Below the pieces are notes generated by a model, which had not been told where the DNA came from, did no database searches, and saw only the letters and a program-made list of their open reading frames with translations. Positions 21,767-33,810 of a stretch of DNA of 64,000 nt are shown piece by piece (position 1 is the stretch's first letter; the number at the start of each line of letters is the position of its first letter). The DNA is from Zarea fungicola (Eukaryota > Ascomycota > Sordariomycetes > Hypocreales > Cordycipitaceae), in assembly GCA_900169235.1 (NCBI GenBank), contig FWCC01000114.1, forward strand, positions 62,001-126,000, read 5' to 3'. The translations under genes and the position numbers were made by a program.

Positions 21767-22858
21767 ATGGAGTCCCTTACCGATGAAGAAATATTGTCTC
21801 GATATGCATATACACCTGAGCGGATCAAAACCGGTATGATAGGCGTCTCAAGCGCGCCTTTGCTTCCACCTACGCGACAGTGCCAAGGCGTCCGTAGCCT
21901 TGGTCAGCTCGACAGCTTGCCGATCGAACTCCTCCACCTGGTTCTCGACCAGCTTGACTTTTTGTCCCTCGCTCGCCTCGCCTGCACAACAAGACGAGGG
22001 CAGGAGCTTGTCGCATCGCTTCCAACATATCACCTGGTTCGGCGCCATGCGCCACAGACACTGGCGGCCCTCAGCGCCATGTCAATACTACATCTCCACA
22101 GCGCCAGCCTGCTCCAAGAAGCCTTGCACTCATCTGAGTGCTCCTGCTGCGGCAATTTTGGCGCCTTTTTATTTCTCATGTCTTGCGAGAGATGTTGCTT
22201 CCAGTGCATCAGCTTCAAACCGGCTCTCTGGGTGCTCCCTCGGCCAGACGCCGGCAAATGCTTCAATCTGTCCGCCAAACTACTAAATTCTCTTCCCTCA
22301 GCACGCAGCCTACCTGGAAAGTACTGTGTGGTATTCGGCATCTCTCGTGCACGGCCACTGCGTCTGGTCAGTGTGCGGGCAGCCAAGAAGCTGGCGTTGC
22401 AGGTTCATGGCTCAGAAGCAGCCGTTACAAGTCATGTGCCGTCAACGAGATTGTCAGACAAACTCCAGGGCAGCTTCGAGCTGCTACAGCGTACGCAGTT
22501 GGAATTTTCGAAACATGACCCATTTCTAGACACAATGCCTGGAAATGACTGGTACAACGGAATGGCGACAATTCGGTTCCCACACCTACCAGCCACCCAC
22601 GAGGTTTCGGACTGGGGATCATGGTGCAGAGGTTGTAAATTGGTTTGGCAACAGGCCGACCATAACGAGCTTGATACTGCACAGATGTCGCAATTTGTAC
22701 CTCAAGACCACCACCCAGGGTCGTTCTGTTTCCGCCTTGCCTTTCGCGAGTGGCCAAGTGCTGGCTTCCTAGGCCATGCGAGATCTTGTTACGGGGTGCA
22801 GGTACTGGAAGAGAGATTCCTGGATGGCACTTTAGATGTCGTGGATGATTTCTTGTGA
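21767..22858 (+). CDS. F-box domain protein
   Basis: Intronless, 363 residues. An F-box lies at about residues 45-88 (LDSLPIELLHLVLDQLDFLSLARLACTTRR in outline: LP-x-E-L-x-x-x-V-L-D-x-L-x-x-x-S-L-A-R-L). F-box proteins bind Skp1 and bring substrates to SCF ubiquitin ligases. Downstream is a cysteine-rich patch (SECSCCGN..MSCERCCFQC, about residues 123-147) that could bind zinc, a common arrangement in the large F-box families of filamentous fungi. No WD40 or leucine-rich repeats are visible, so substrate is unknown. The start is the first ATG of the frame after an AT-rich promoter. Confidence 0.78.
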   Translation: MESLTDEEILSRYAYTPERIKTGMIGVSSAPLLPPTRQCQGVRSLGQLDSLPIELLHLVLDQLDFLSLARLACTTRRGQELVASLPTYHLVRRHAPQTLAALSAMSILHLHSASLLQEALHSSECSCCGNFGAFLFLMSCERCCFQCISFKPALWVLPRPDAGKCFNLSAKLLNSLPSARSLPGKYCVVFGISRARPLRLVSVRAAKKLALQVHGSEAAVTSHVPSTRLSDKLQGSFELLQRTQLEFSKHDPFLDTMPGNDWYNGMATIRFPHLPATHEVSDWGSWCRGCKLVWQQADHNELDTAQMSQFVPQDHHPGSFCFRLAFREWPSAGFLGHARSCYGVQVLEERFLDGTLDVVDDFL

Positions 22859-23815
22859 GCTAACCATTTGACTCAAAGCCTGATTGTCAGGACCGTGTCC
22901 ATATGTTCTCAGCAACACTTTGTGTGCTTCAGTTGCCATCGGAACTGCCGAACTGCGCTTGGCTGCCTTTGCAGTCCACATCCGCACACATCCGCACATG
23001 TATAAGTCGATACATTAGCTGTGGCTGTGCAAACGCGATCCTTTCATCAAATACATCTGTGTTGTTGCCAATACAGCCTACGGTGGTCACGTTTCACAGA
23101 AAGTGACTTGATCATGGGAGGACAAGCGCTTGCATTTAGATTCAGCACACTACGTCGTTGGAAGTAGTCTTTCACAGCCGTGAAAAGGCAAAGAAGGTAG
23201 AGCGATGCTTTTAAACTAGCGTAGCAAATGTGAACGCGTAGCCCATTCTAGCCGCCTGGGAGAAACCCTGTCAAGAGTTCATTGCAGGGCTAACTTTGTG
23301 AGCCACAGCCTCCATGTCACTTGTAAGTGCCGCGCCTCTATCCGGGCGCATCGACAGCACCAGACGGGTAAGAAATGAAACCTCCAAGTGCTGAACAGCA
23401 TGCCATGAATCACTCTTGAAATTCCCATCCGTTTATATCGATACTTTGCCGCGAGTTTGTGAGACTGCCGGTGTTCCTAGGCTAGGTGTTTTAGTTGAGC
23501 AGCGGCCTTTTCAAAAGACTTTACGCACTTTTCAACCGCGCGTAGGTAACGCTGCGTTTATGAAAGGATTTTTCAAGATGCACTGCATTTCTCTGATACA
23601 CCCACAAGCGTAGCACGTATGTTGGCTTGGTCTTGCTACTGTCCATTGTGCTTCGAGCCGCCAATAACGCCTTGTCCGAGTTGTCCTTCCGTCACTGCAG
23701 AGCTACGGCCCGTGGCTGGAACCTCTAGTTTTTTTAAAGGTGCATTAAATTCTGCTTTATTTATTTATTCATTTTCTAAAATTCCATTGCTCTATACTGC
23801 TTCGGTACCTACGCA
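22859..23815. other. Intergenic, no feature seen
   Basis: 3' flank of the F-box gene and promoter of the next gene. Short ORFs lack protein-like composition or splice support. Confidence 0.5.
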
Positions 23816-25625
23816 ATGCCACCGAGCGAAATGTCGGACCGCAGCTCCGACTATAGCCATAATCATGCCGAACAGCAGGCAAGTGAAAGAAATTCTCCCA
23901 GAGACTCTGTCCTTTGGCCATGGTACAAGAAATTTCCAAAACTAACTTTCACATCTAGCGGCGCGAGAACCAAACTCCACGACACAAAAGGCGCAACAAT
24001 TTATACCTCAACCGTAGCGCCCTTCCAGTCCAGACGCTGCCAAAGCTCATGTTCCCCGATAGCCAATTTCAATCGCCAAAACGCCAGAGGATAGGCACGG
24101 CGTCATCGCCGTACAAGGCACGCTCATCCTTGTCTCTTACTGATACGGATGCAGGAACACTCGCCAACCGGTTCCGGGCTGCTGTGATTCCTGAAGAAGC
24201 CGGCTGCAATCTTGCTCTCTTTGGTGACTTGTTTGCCCAAATTGCCGACGTTTTGGAGTCAGACAAAGTTCTGGACGAAGAAGCCAAAGTTCTGGACGAA
24301 GCAGCGGAAGCCTTCATCAGTGCACTTGACCATCTGCGTCAAGGCCCGCAGGCCCCTGCCTGGCCGTCCGCGCACGAAACTGCCTCTCTCTCTGTGTCAG
24401 AAGCAATAAGCGACGGTATACGTGGAAAATCGCACTTCACCTTGATTGCCGTCTTTTTGATGCTGGTTACAGAGGTGAGTTGTACAATCGCTAGACACAA
24501 AATAAATGGAACGCCAGGCTAACAAGACGCTCGCCAGATCTTGCCCGGCCGCAAGGCGCAAGACTACATCATGCATGTGGAAAGACTTTCCCATGTGCTC
24601 AACGCCATTGTTGATGAATATTGGACAGATCCATTTCGACAAAGCTTGCGACATCGCCTAGCCATCCTTGTGGTATGTTTGTCCTCGCTCAACAAAAAGG
24701 AGGAGTGAAATCATTCTCGTACCGTGACTAACCGCTTTATATGCAGTGCTTTGAAGGCATTCTAAACCCGTGGGTGCAACTGAACAGTGGTTATTCGTTT
24801 GCATTTCGCCAGGAAAACAAGCCTTGCCAGCCTCTGACGGAGGAGCTAGGCCAGCCTATTGTGAGTCTTGGCCTTTCTTTTCTCATGCAGCTGCCCACGC
24901 TCCTGAAAGACGCAGAGCATCACCACGCCGAGCTGCAAGAACACTACAAGCGAATCCAAGACGAGATTCCATTCATCCGCCGTCGCCTTACGTCACTGGC
25001 GGACACGGCCACGCTCATGGCTGCCCGCATCGGGACAACATCACCGACCGCTGCCCGGGGCGCCCCGTCATCCATTGTATGGCAGGAGCAGCTGCTGACG
25101 ACCGTGTCGCATAGCCTGGTGCTGGGCATCGCGCTGCTTCTCAACGCGCACCTGTCCGCGCTCGAGCCGATGAATGACGAGCTCACCGCGCAGGCAGGCA
25201 TTTTCGCAATCGAGGCCCTCGAACTAGTCGATGGCGGCGCCCCCAGGCAATGGGAGACATCTGCGGCAATGATTGACATCATCCCCGCGGCGTTGTTGTG
25301 CGCGTGGGTGGCCACGGACGACTTTCACGCCAGCTATCGGTTCGCGACGGCCATGAAGGAGTCATGCAGCTACTGGGCGGAGCCGCTGTATGTCGGGCAG
25401 TTCAAGAAACTAAAGATGCACGTCGCGGAGATGCGGCAGAGGAGCCTGAAGAGGATGCAGGACAGCGTGCTCTGTACATCATGGCCACCTCCCATGAGCG
25501 ACCTGCCCGCGAATGATAATGGACACATGGATATCCAGCTGGACAGGTCTGAATGCCAGGCTATTGAAGAAGGGCAAGAGGATAATGGGGGAGAGGAGTC
25601 ACTTGATTGGCTATGGGATGCATAG
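23816..25625 (+). CDS. Uncharacterised 530-residue protein, possibly transcription-factor-like
   Basis: Four exons, 23816-23878, 23959-24474, 24538-24672 and 24747-25625, keep frame throughout. Intron 1 (23879-23958) starts GCAAGT, making a second GC-AG intron in this window; it links the short N-terminal exon to the rest, otherwise out of frame. Introns 2 and 3 are GTGAGT..CAG and GTATGT..CAG. The N-terminus has two basic clusters (residues 22-33 and 61-65, SPKRQR) that could be nuclear signals. The rest is helical with no zinc cluster; its hydrophobic helix pattern vaguely resembles the middle region of fungal Zn2Cys6 regulators. A short internal duplication (KVLDE) falls at nt 24268-24305. 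The tail is acidic. If translation began at the ATG at 24049, the first 51 residues would be lost. Confidence 0.7.
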
Positions 25626-28600
25626 GTAGGAGATGAAATGCATGAGATGATGGATAATTATGGAATAGGGCAGTGTCTGTGCCGATTCCCTCGGTCTAGT
25701 CTTTATGAGCATGGTTCATTTTCATGTAGAAACTCACAAAGGAGCTAAGCCGCTCGTTGTACCCGCCCCATAGGTTAACTTTCACATTGTTGATGGCGAC
25801 TTTTGGACAGCTCACCTCCACGTGTGGCTCATCCAGCATTTGTAAACGCTTGGCCGGGCACCCGTGCCGTATAGTGCTTTGTCCCACGCGATGGAATGCA
25901 CAAACAAGCGCCGTTCAGCATGTGGCGGCAGCAGCATCCGCGGACCAGGTTGTACGCTCCCTCCTGTGCGCTGGCCGTTGGCCGCTGCGGGTGTCACAAC
26001 ATTTGCGCTCAAAGGTATCAAAAATCTAGGTGATTTGTCTGGATGGTAAATGTAAACGGGCCAAGTGACCAGGCTGTCAACATTATCATGACAAGTGCTT
26101 GACAATCCGATGATAAAGTCTTCTGGACAGAAACTTTTCGAGGATGTTGGTTTAGGGTAAGGTTGACGATGGCGCATGTGGATGCTTACCCTGCGAACAT
26201 GTTGCCGGGACACGAGCCAGCACCCGAGTTCCAGAAGGCAAACAGAAGCCCACTCGATCTAATTTGTCAACTGTGTGGCGCTGGGCAGGCCTGCTAGGAT
26301 TTGATTGATTGAGGGGTGTTCCATTTCTAGTGAGCATGTGGGCGGCCATGACAATAAGGGGGTGGCAAGGGCTTTTCGCAGCATAAATTTACTATTTAAT
26401 TTAACTGTAGTAACTAGTCGTAAGACGAGATCGTGCCATCTGACTATGCAGCCTGCAGTGTAACTTTCCCAAACGGTTACAATGCATGAGGGGACAGGGA
26501 AGAGGTTTAATGCAGACTGTGTAAGTAGCCCAGGAAACATGACCATCATGATAGCCGCACTTTTTATGCCCCAATAATGTATCACATATTATTATGCTTG
26601 AAACGATCCGCATAATGCAACACCGTAATTGTTATGCTGGCACCTTTTTTATTTGCGCACGTCCTTCCGATTCGCTCGGCGGTTCTCCCCGCTGATGACT
26701 AGTTTAGTTTATCAGTTCGGGATGAGACAGAGAGCGGCATGGTATCATTGGTATGTGAAATTCCAGAATGGCACGAGTTTTATTAAAGCCCCTGAGCTTT
26801 GTCACGAGCCTAGTGGACAAGGCACAGGAAATGAAATGGAAGCATTTATTCTAGACCTTTTGGCCAAGGGTGGGCAGTGTCGTACTCAGTACTCCGTACA
26901 TGGAGGTTCAAAGTAAGATTGGCAGTGGAGAGATTTTGTAGCAGAGGAAAAAGGAGTTTATTTCGGTCCCAGTCCCCCTTTTCTTAGCTTCCTGGTCTAC
27001 CGGTCGATGGAGTTTCGGTTTGCCTAGATGGCGTCTCGGTTTGCCATGCATTCCGTATCATTCATCTTATTGCGTCACAGGGTTGGTTCATTGCAAATAC
27101 GAGGGTGCAAAGGCCACTGACTTGTTGACGGGGATAGATGTAGAGTTTATGTTGGTTAATTGGACAGGAGGACTCTTGTGCAATGATTCATAGTATTACC
27201 GGTAGGATAAAAAATAGGAAGCGTTGACTTGATTGAATGGAGCCTCCTGAAAACGTCCCGTGTTTCCTTTTTCATGGTTTCCTGTGAGTGTTGGTGTTTC
27301 CCGCGATTTTGGCGTCGCGGCAGATGTGGATGCTCTCATTCAAGTTGTCTGGCGCCACGTTCCCCACCAGACCCTCGACAAAGGCTAAAGCTCCCTGGTT
27401 TTGTGGACAGTTCGATGGCCTGTCAGCCATCATGTGAGACATTGTGAATGTTTGGGAGTAGCAGAGTGTGGGAAAGGAGAGGATGGGTGAGGCGATGGGT
27501 TGGGTGATGGCGTATGCATGCGGCCGGGCAATCACAGGCAAACAGGAAAGAGAATGGATGGCGATTACACAACTATGATGCTTGGTGACTTTGGGACAAG
27601 GGACAGAAGATTACAGACATGGTGTTGAGGTTAAATGTTAGACCCTGGATCTGGTTATGCCGTGCCGTGGGGTGTTTCAAGCGACAGCGGCCAAGAATAG
27701 GCGAGTGTTTTGCCATAATTTCCGGTGTCTCTAGCCTGAAATAAGAAGATAGGAAAAGGAGCATACATGATACTGTAAAGGAAAGGGGATGATGGTGGGA
27801 GTTGGGCGAATGACGTATCTGGCAGTCACCGTGGTGCATATCTCTTGGTCGAATGTCGTACCAGTTGGTCTAATGCAGATAATAACTACGGACGGCAGGC
27901 TGTGGGTTAAGTCGCTTGTACCGGAGCAAGGGAACAGGATGCTATTGGATGATGTGTTGAGGTTGAAGTGGCTTGCTGCAAGGGACAAGGTATGGGAGTT
28001 GTTGGTGCTGTTTGGATGGTGGCAGGACAACAGTGTAGAGCAGAAGGAAATGTTGAGATTTATAAATGAGGTGAGAGGGGATTTTATAATATTCTTTATT
28101 TTATTTTTGTCTGAATAGAAGAGAAAGAGCCGACTGTATAGAGTAGAGGAATTATCTATCTGTATCGAACACGATACGCAGTACCTTCAAGGCGAGTTGA
28201 AGGGATAGTGAATGCTTATAGGGGGTTATAGCGCTGGTTCGCTGTATTGTTGGCTAATGCAAGGCCTACAAAGTCCGGCCAGGCTGGAGCCCCTTGCCAA
28301 CCCCCGCCTAAATAGTGGAGGATGGCCTGCAAGAAACCCTGTTTGCCAGTTGCCATGCCAGGTTGCCAGTATTGGCCAGCCCTCGTCATTGTCTGTTGAC
28401 TGGCTGAGCATGCCTGTCATTGGAGATGACTGATTGTAGATATTTGTACGGGTTACTGGTAGACGGTTGGCTGGTTGGCTGGTCATGTTCATCAAGGTTG
28501 TCAGTTGACGGGAGGTGAAGTTTAATTGGGCAAGACTGTCCAGTATAATAACAATACAAGGCAAAAGGGTAGCAGGCTTCTCCAACTGGATAAAGCCCCT

Positions 28601-29728
28601 AAATAAAATAAAAGTCCTAAAATAAAAGTCCCTAACATAATATCAGGTCCCCTAAAATAATAGGACTTATTCTGCCAACACCTCTGCCTGCTCCTCCACC
28701 GCACCGCAATTCTGGGGCTCCTCCAATCACCGTAGCGTCTTTTTTTTTCTCCTTTACCTTTTTCTTCTCCCCCCGAGTTTCTCATCCTCAACTCGCCGTT
28801 TGCTTCCTCCTCTTCATCTCTCCTCTATCCTCCCCCTTCCTCCTCACGAGACACCATCCTGCTTCACTACCCGCCGGTCGATCCATTCTCGACCCGTGAC
28901 AGGACAGGACAGGACAGCATTACTGCCGCTTCCGTTTGTGTGCGAACCTTAGCTAGTTGGCTGTCCCGCCATCCATCTCGTCCACACCCTCCCGCCAATC
29001 TTCCCACCATCCAATTCGGGAGCCGCCCCAATCAGTACCGAGCCACCACTGGAAACCTTGTTGTACCAATACAACAAGAAGACTGGGTGGACTGCCGGAG
29101 AACCAGCCCGCTGCACCTCGACACTAACTACTTGGGACGACCTGGTGTTACGCCACCACAGAAAAAAACTCGCCCTCAGCCAGCCCAAGTGACCTGAGTC
29201 GACGCCGCCATTGGAACCTTGGCTCTACCGCCATCCATCTGCCTCTATTCATCTCTTTTGCTTGCGGCCCGCCCCTTTGCCGCGCTGCTCCTTCGTCTTC
29301 AGCTGTCTTGCTGCTCACGCATCACGACTGCGCTCCAACGAGCCCTCAACACCTGGCCTCCACGTCATCGACATTCTGTCTGGCGAGCCGAACTCTCCAT
29401 CACTCCGAATACACAAGAACCGAGACTCGAAATAGTCTCCACGTTTGCGTTTTTGGACCATCTTTTACCCGCAGTTTACGCCGCAGATAACCCTTCATTT
29501 TTTTTCACGACGACTTCGAGCGAGACGATTTTCATGACTGCCTCCTGAACCGATAATCTTTTCCCTCAAAAATAAAAAATTTGCCTTGTTGTCGTTTTTA
29601 TCGTGCCAACAGCATCATTTTTTGTCGCAACTCCTTGCTGCTTACCCTTTTTCCTGGTCCACTCAACAATCCGCCTGGTCCGACCAAACACAACAGCACC
29701 CCACTTCCAACTTGCTTCTCACCATACA
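25626..29728. other. Long spacer and leader upstream of the Pin4-like gene
   Basis: No convincing gene. Weak ORFs at 25696-26213 (minus) and 27789-28118 (plus) have no domain or splice model. From about 28690 the sequence becomes strongly pyrimidine-rich and continues so to the ATG, as expected for a promoter plus long 5' leader of a highly expressed regulator. Confidence 0.5.
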
Positions 29729-31731
29729 ATGGCTCAACAACCACACGACATGAGCTACCTGGATTACAACCAGGGCTCTAACCGATCGCCTAGCTCTTCC
29801 CGACAACCCTATGGTGCTGCCCCCGGCTTCAACGCCGGCCTCTCACTTCCGAGACAGTCCCAGCGACCCTTTGATGCGCCCATGGGCTCTTCCGCCCTCT
29901 ACGCCAACGATCGGGCCAACGCTGCATACAACGGCAGAGGCATGGACACCATCTCCGGTGCTGGCGGTGTCCCTGCCTACATGCTGGAGGGCAACCAAGG
30001 CTGGAACTACGGCGCTTCTGGCGCTGCCACTGTCAATGGCGCTGTCAATGGTCCCAACAGGAGCCGCAGCGTCAACCGCAGAGCTGCTCTGCCCCAGGTA
30101 TGCATCTCGTCTGCCCATTTCTTGATTTAACTACCACGGCTAACAAACTCGGCAGAACTGGACCGACCACTCTGCCATGCCACCATTGCCCTCGAACCTC
30201 CAGCAATACAGTGGCAGCCTCAACGGTGGCCAGCTTTCCAGCAGCAGTCTGCGTATCGATCATCAAGGCTCACACCCCTCGCCTTCCGATATTCGCTCCA
30301 CCAGCTCTGACCCTGACCAGCTCATTCCCACGGCCATCGTCATCAAGAACATCCCCTTTGCTGTCCGCAAGGAGACACTGGCCTCCATCATGGTCGAGAT
30401 GCACCTGCCCCAGCCCTATGCCTTCAACTACCATTTCGACAATGGCGTCTTCAGGGGTCTTGCCTTTGCCAACTTTCAATCCGCCGAGGACACTAGAATT
30501 GTCATCGAGGCCATGAACGGCATGGATGTTCACGGCCGCAAGCTCCGTGTTGAGTACAAGAAGATGCTTCCCGAGGCTGAGCGTGAGCGCATCGAACGTG
30601 AAAAGCGAGAGAGGCGTGGCCAGCTCGAGGAGCAGCACCGTGCTCCCATGCTTCACCAACAGAGCTCTATCCAGTCCCTCGGTGCCATGTCCCAGTCACA
30701 GCAGCGGGGCAATGCCGGTTATCTTGGTATGCTCACTGTGATGTCCTTACGGTATTCCTTGTCAAAGCTAACCCCCACTTTTTATAGGTGACGTCGACTT
30801 GAACGACCCGCAGACCCTTGACTTTTATACCGAACTTGTCATGTTCCGCCGTGATGACTCCCGCGAGATCCTCGTTTTCCCACCCGGCATCGCCCCAGAG
30901 CACCGACGCTCGATCCATATTCTCGCTCACCACATGGGCCTTGAGCACCAGTCCATCGGTGAAGCCGACTCTCGCCAACTTACGGTCCTCAAGCGTCAGC
31001 AGCCCTCGCCTACCGCAAACATTCACAGCGCCCCTGCCAATAGCCTTGATGTCCACAAGCGGGGCCTGAGCCGCGCTGCTACATTTGACTTTGCCGCCGA
31101 CAGAGACTCCCGTGCTGCCAGCAACAACTACTCTCACGTCATGGGTCGCCAGGGCCCCACGCTCGAGCTCCCTGGCAGCCCCGACGGTGTTGGCATTCCA
31201 AACAACCTGCGCGCTGCCAAGAGCTTTGCCGATTTGCGCTCCTTTACGCCCAGCCCCTCTCAAGCCTCATCGAGCTATCTCACCCCAAGCGGCGGCATGA
31301 ACAGCATGGGCCCCGGCTCCACTGCCCGATTTGGTGACTACGTCAGTGCCCAGCAGTCTCACCCCGGCAAGCCCGGTACCCCTGGTCCAAAGAACGACAA
31401 TGGCCTCGTTGGTAGCCTCGGTGCTCTCAGCCTTGGCACATATGAATCCAGCAACCAGAACCGCAACGCCCCTGGTGCTATCGGCAGCCAGCGACCTAGC
31501 GGTGTGAGCAACGGAACCAAGGGTGCTCCTGAACGCCAGCCCCGCGGTCCAGAGTGGGAAGCCTCTGCTGGATTCGGCGGTCGTGGTCGATCCAACGGGC
31601 ACATGCAGCGCGGAAGTGGTAGGTCACTTGCCGAGGCTTATGTAGAACATGCCAACTAACTCGCCTCGGCAGACTCATCAGACAACGGAGCTCGTGTCAG
31701 CGCTGGACCAACCAACACTGCCCGGTTCTAA
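29729..31731 (+). CDS. pin4: RRM-R3H RNA-binding protein, Pin4/Cip2-like
   Basis: Four exons, 29729-30097, 30156-30726, 30788-31618 and 31673-31731, give 609 residues. An RRM spans about residues 181-260 (IVIKNIPF as RNP2-like; GLAFANF as RNP1-like). An R3H domain follows at about 315-385 (DPQTLDFYTELVMFRRDD..FPPGIAPEHRRSIHILAHHMGL in outline). RRM followed by R3H with Ser/Gln-rich flanks matches yeast Pin4/Mdt1 and fission yeast Cip1/Cip2, which act in DNA-damage, cell-cycle and stress responses and mRNA control. The tails are Gly/Ser/Asn-rich and probably disordered. The last exon encodes only 19 residues (DSSDNGARVSAG..); without that intron the frame stops soon after. The start lies after a long CT-rich leader in context ACAATGG. 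Confidence 0.9.
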
Positions 31732-33218
31732 GCTCTCTGATGAATCGACAACTGCCAAGGGTCCATTTGCCCAAAGCGAATGCGACTTTTTGCTTGCCAG
31801 GAGTGCGTTGCCCCATTTTCATGGTCAACACACTTTTGGTTTGTACTATGAATGACTTGTCCCACCGCGGCTTTGGCCAATGGTGCGACTCCTCTGTTTT
31901 TTATGACGTGGGCGCCAGGAGAGAACACAGCCAACCCCTGGTGGCCGTTTATGACGATGCACATGGAATAAAAAGAGCATTGGATGGAGGCTCGAAGATA
32001 CAGCATTAATTCAACCCTGGGCAACCTTTTACGACTGGTCACTACAACCCTTGGAAGCGCACCAAATGGCAATAGCTGTTTGTGTATGTGCCGCCAACCG
32101 TTTATGACCATACGTTGATGATGATGATGTGTTACTATTTTTTTACGATTTGACGTCTAGACAATCGCGGCCACTTATACCCTGGTCTATTGAGTAGACT
32201 GGGGGCATAAGCTGGGCTGCTTCAGCAATGACGAAGACAGAGGTCAGAAGAGATGACGAAAATGCAGGATGAAAAAAAAAATCGCTATACCCATTTAATA
32301 CCCGGTCAAACGAGCAGATATGACTATGACGACGACGAATTACTGTTCAGCGCGCGCATACTTGACGCATCGCAGCTGTTTATGGGAGGAAGGGTAGTTG
32401 CTGCAAGGTTGCGGGCATTGTTGCATCCGAAAGGACAACAAGGGCCCTGTTTAGAAAGATGACGAGTTTGAAAATACTTTTATCGCTTTGAATGAACTTT
32501 TTTTTTTTATTGTTTGGATTTTTCTGCTTGCTGTTTTCTTTTTATTACTTTTTCATTTGCTATTTTGGATCAGGAACGCGGCATCATTTGGGCTGCAGTG
32601 TTGAGTAATGGCTGACACTGGGTATGGAAAAACTGATATAGACTGGGGAGCAGGCGGGTATAAGCGCTACCAGGCTTGCGTTGGAGAATAAAATCATTGG
32701 AAAACACTTGCTCTTATTAAAAGAAGTAACATTTGCTCATGTTATGGACGGTGTGACGGCTGAAACTAAGGTGAATGAATGTATGTATAGTGACGAGTGC
32801 ATACTGAGACTTGGCTTTATATACCCACACTCTGCGGCCCGGCCGCTTATAGACTTTAATCTGACTGGTAGTAGTGTAAAGAGTCAAAACTTCTTGCCCA
32901 CAGCTATCATGATTTCTACAGTCTGGTATAACTGCAATCATGAAATACATCAAGATACATCTCCCACTAGCTGGGGAAGTTGTCTTGTTCAGACCTGGTT
33001 TGCTCGGGTCGGTCATTTGGTTTTGTTATATATAAAGAAATATGATTCATTGGTTCATTTTTTTTGTTCTTTTTGGCTAAAACAACCCCTTCTTCAATAT
33101 TGCATAATACATCAGTTTGACATTTATTCTTCCAATTGTATTGTCTAGCAACTCCCCAAATCTGCTTGGCTCTTTTTTTTTTCCTTTCTCTTTTTTTCTT
33201 TTCCTGTTCTTTTCCTAT
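31732..33218. other. Intergenic: two 3' flanks
   Basis: 3' flanks of two convergent genes, AT-rich, with poly-T tracts at 32498 and 33170. No gene or RNA is recognised. Confidence 0.5.
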
Positions 33219-33626
33219 CTATACCCCTCCAACTACCGTCCATGTCAACGGCTTCAGGATACCGACGTCGGTATTCGCGAACTGCTCGAAATACCCCTTG
33301 GAGAGGTCAATCTGGTTACCCGGGCACCCGGGGCAGCGATCCCGGACCGTGCCCTGCACAGTCTTGCCCTTGTAGGTGACGTTGATCTTCTTGCCGCAGT
33401 TCTTGCCGCCGTTGTAGGCGCTGGTCGGGAGCGCGACGATGAGATCGCTGTTCTTCAGGCCCTTGCCGCCGCAGTTCCCCACGCCTCCGTTGGGCGTGTA
33501 GTAGCTTGCCTTCCCTTGTCCATCGCGGCCGGCATCAATGGGGGCGCCGCTTGGCATGGAGAGTGCACCGCCCGCCATTGAGAGGGCGACGAGGGTGGCG
33601 GTGAGAAGGGAGGTGAACTGAGGCAT
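33219..33626 (-). CDS. Small secreted double-psi beta-barrel (RlpA/expansin-like) protein
   Basis: Intronless, 135 residues. A signal peptide spans about residues 1-23. The mature part is a single double-psi beta-barrel domain: GKASYYTPNGGVGNCG, ALPTSAYN, a paired-cysteine segment GKKINVTYKGKTVQGTVRD in outline, and the hallmark DRCPGCPGNQIDLSKGYF. Such proteins relate to barwin, kiwellin, plant expansin domain 1 and fungal riboflavin-aldehyde-forming-enzyme-like proteins. There is no second, carbohydrate-binding domain, so it is not a full expansin. It is secreted; wall modification or an effector role is possible but unproven. A TATA box lies about 180 bases upstream. Confidence 0.88.
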   Translation of the reverse strand: MPQFTSLLTATLVALSMAGGALSMPSGAPIDAGRDGQGKASYYTPNGGVGNCGGKGLKNSDLIVALPTSAYNGGKNCGKKINVTYKGKTVQGTVRDRCPGCPGNQIDLSKGYFEQFANTDVGILKPLTWTVVGGV

Positions 33627-33802
33627 GGTTGTGTGTTTTTCAACGAGATTTTGGAATGAAAATAATAGTGAAAATTTGGAGAGTCTTTTTGTGAAGAGGA
33701 TGGGGTAGAGGGGATGGCTTTGATGGCTGTGATGATGGCGTTGATGGCTTAGATGGCTTATGGCTTGGATGAATTGACATCTTGGAGGGGGGTTGATGGG
33801 GC

Positions 33803-33810
33803 TATTTATA
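33803..33810 (-). promoter_or_regulatory. TATA box of the beta-barrel gene
   Basis: On the minus strand TATAAATA sits about 180 bases upstream of the ATG at 33626. Between them (33715-33772) is a degenerate GATGGCTT repeat. Confidence 0.55.

Noticed and set aside
25696..26213. Two minus-strand frames that might be exons of one gene
   Set aside because: Composition is borderline and a GTGAGC donor exists, but no acceptor gives a convincing join and no family is recognised.
32681..33148. 155-codon plus-strand frame
   Set aside because: Opens at TTG, lies in AT-rich convergent 3' flank, and has no family likeness.
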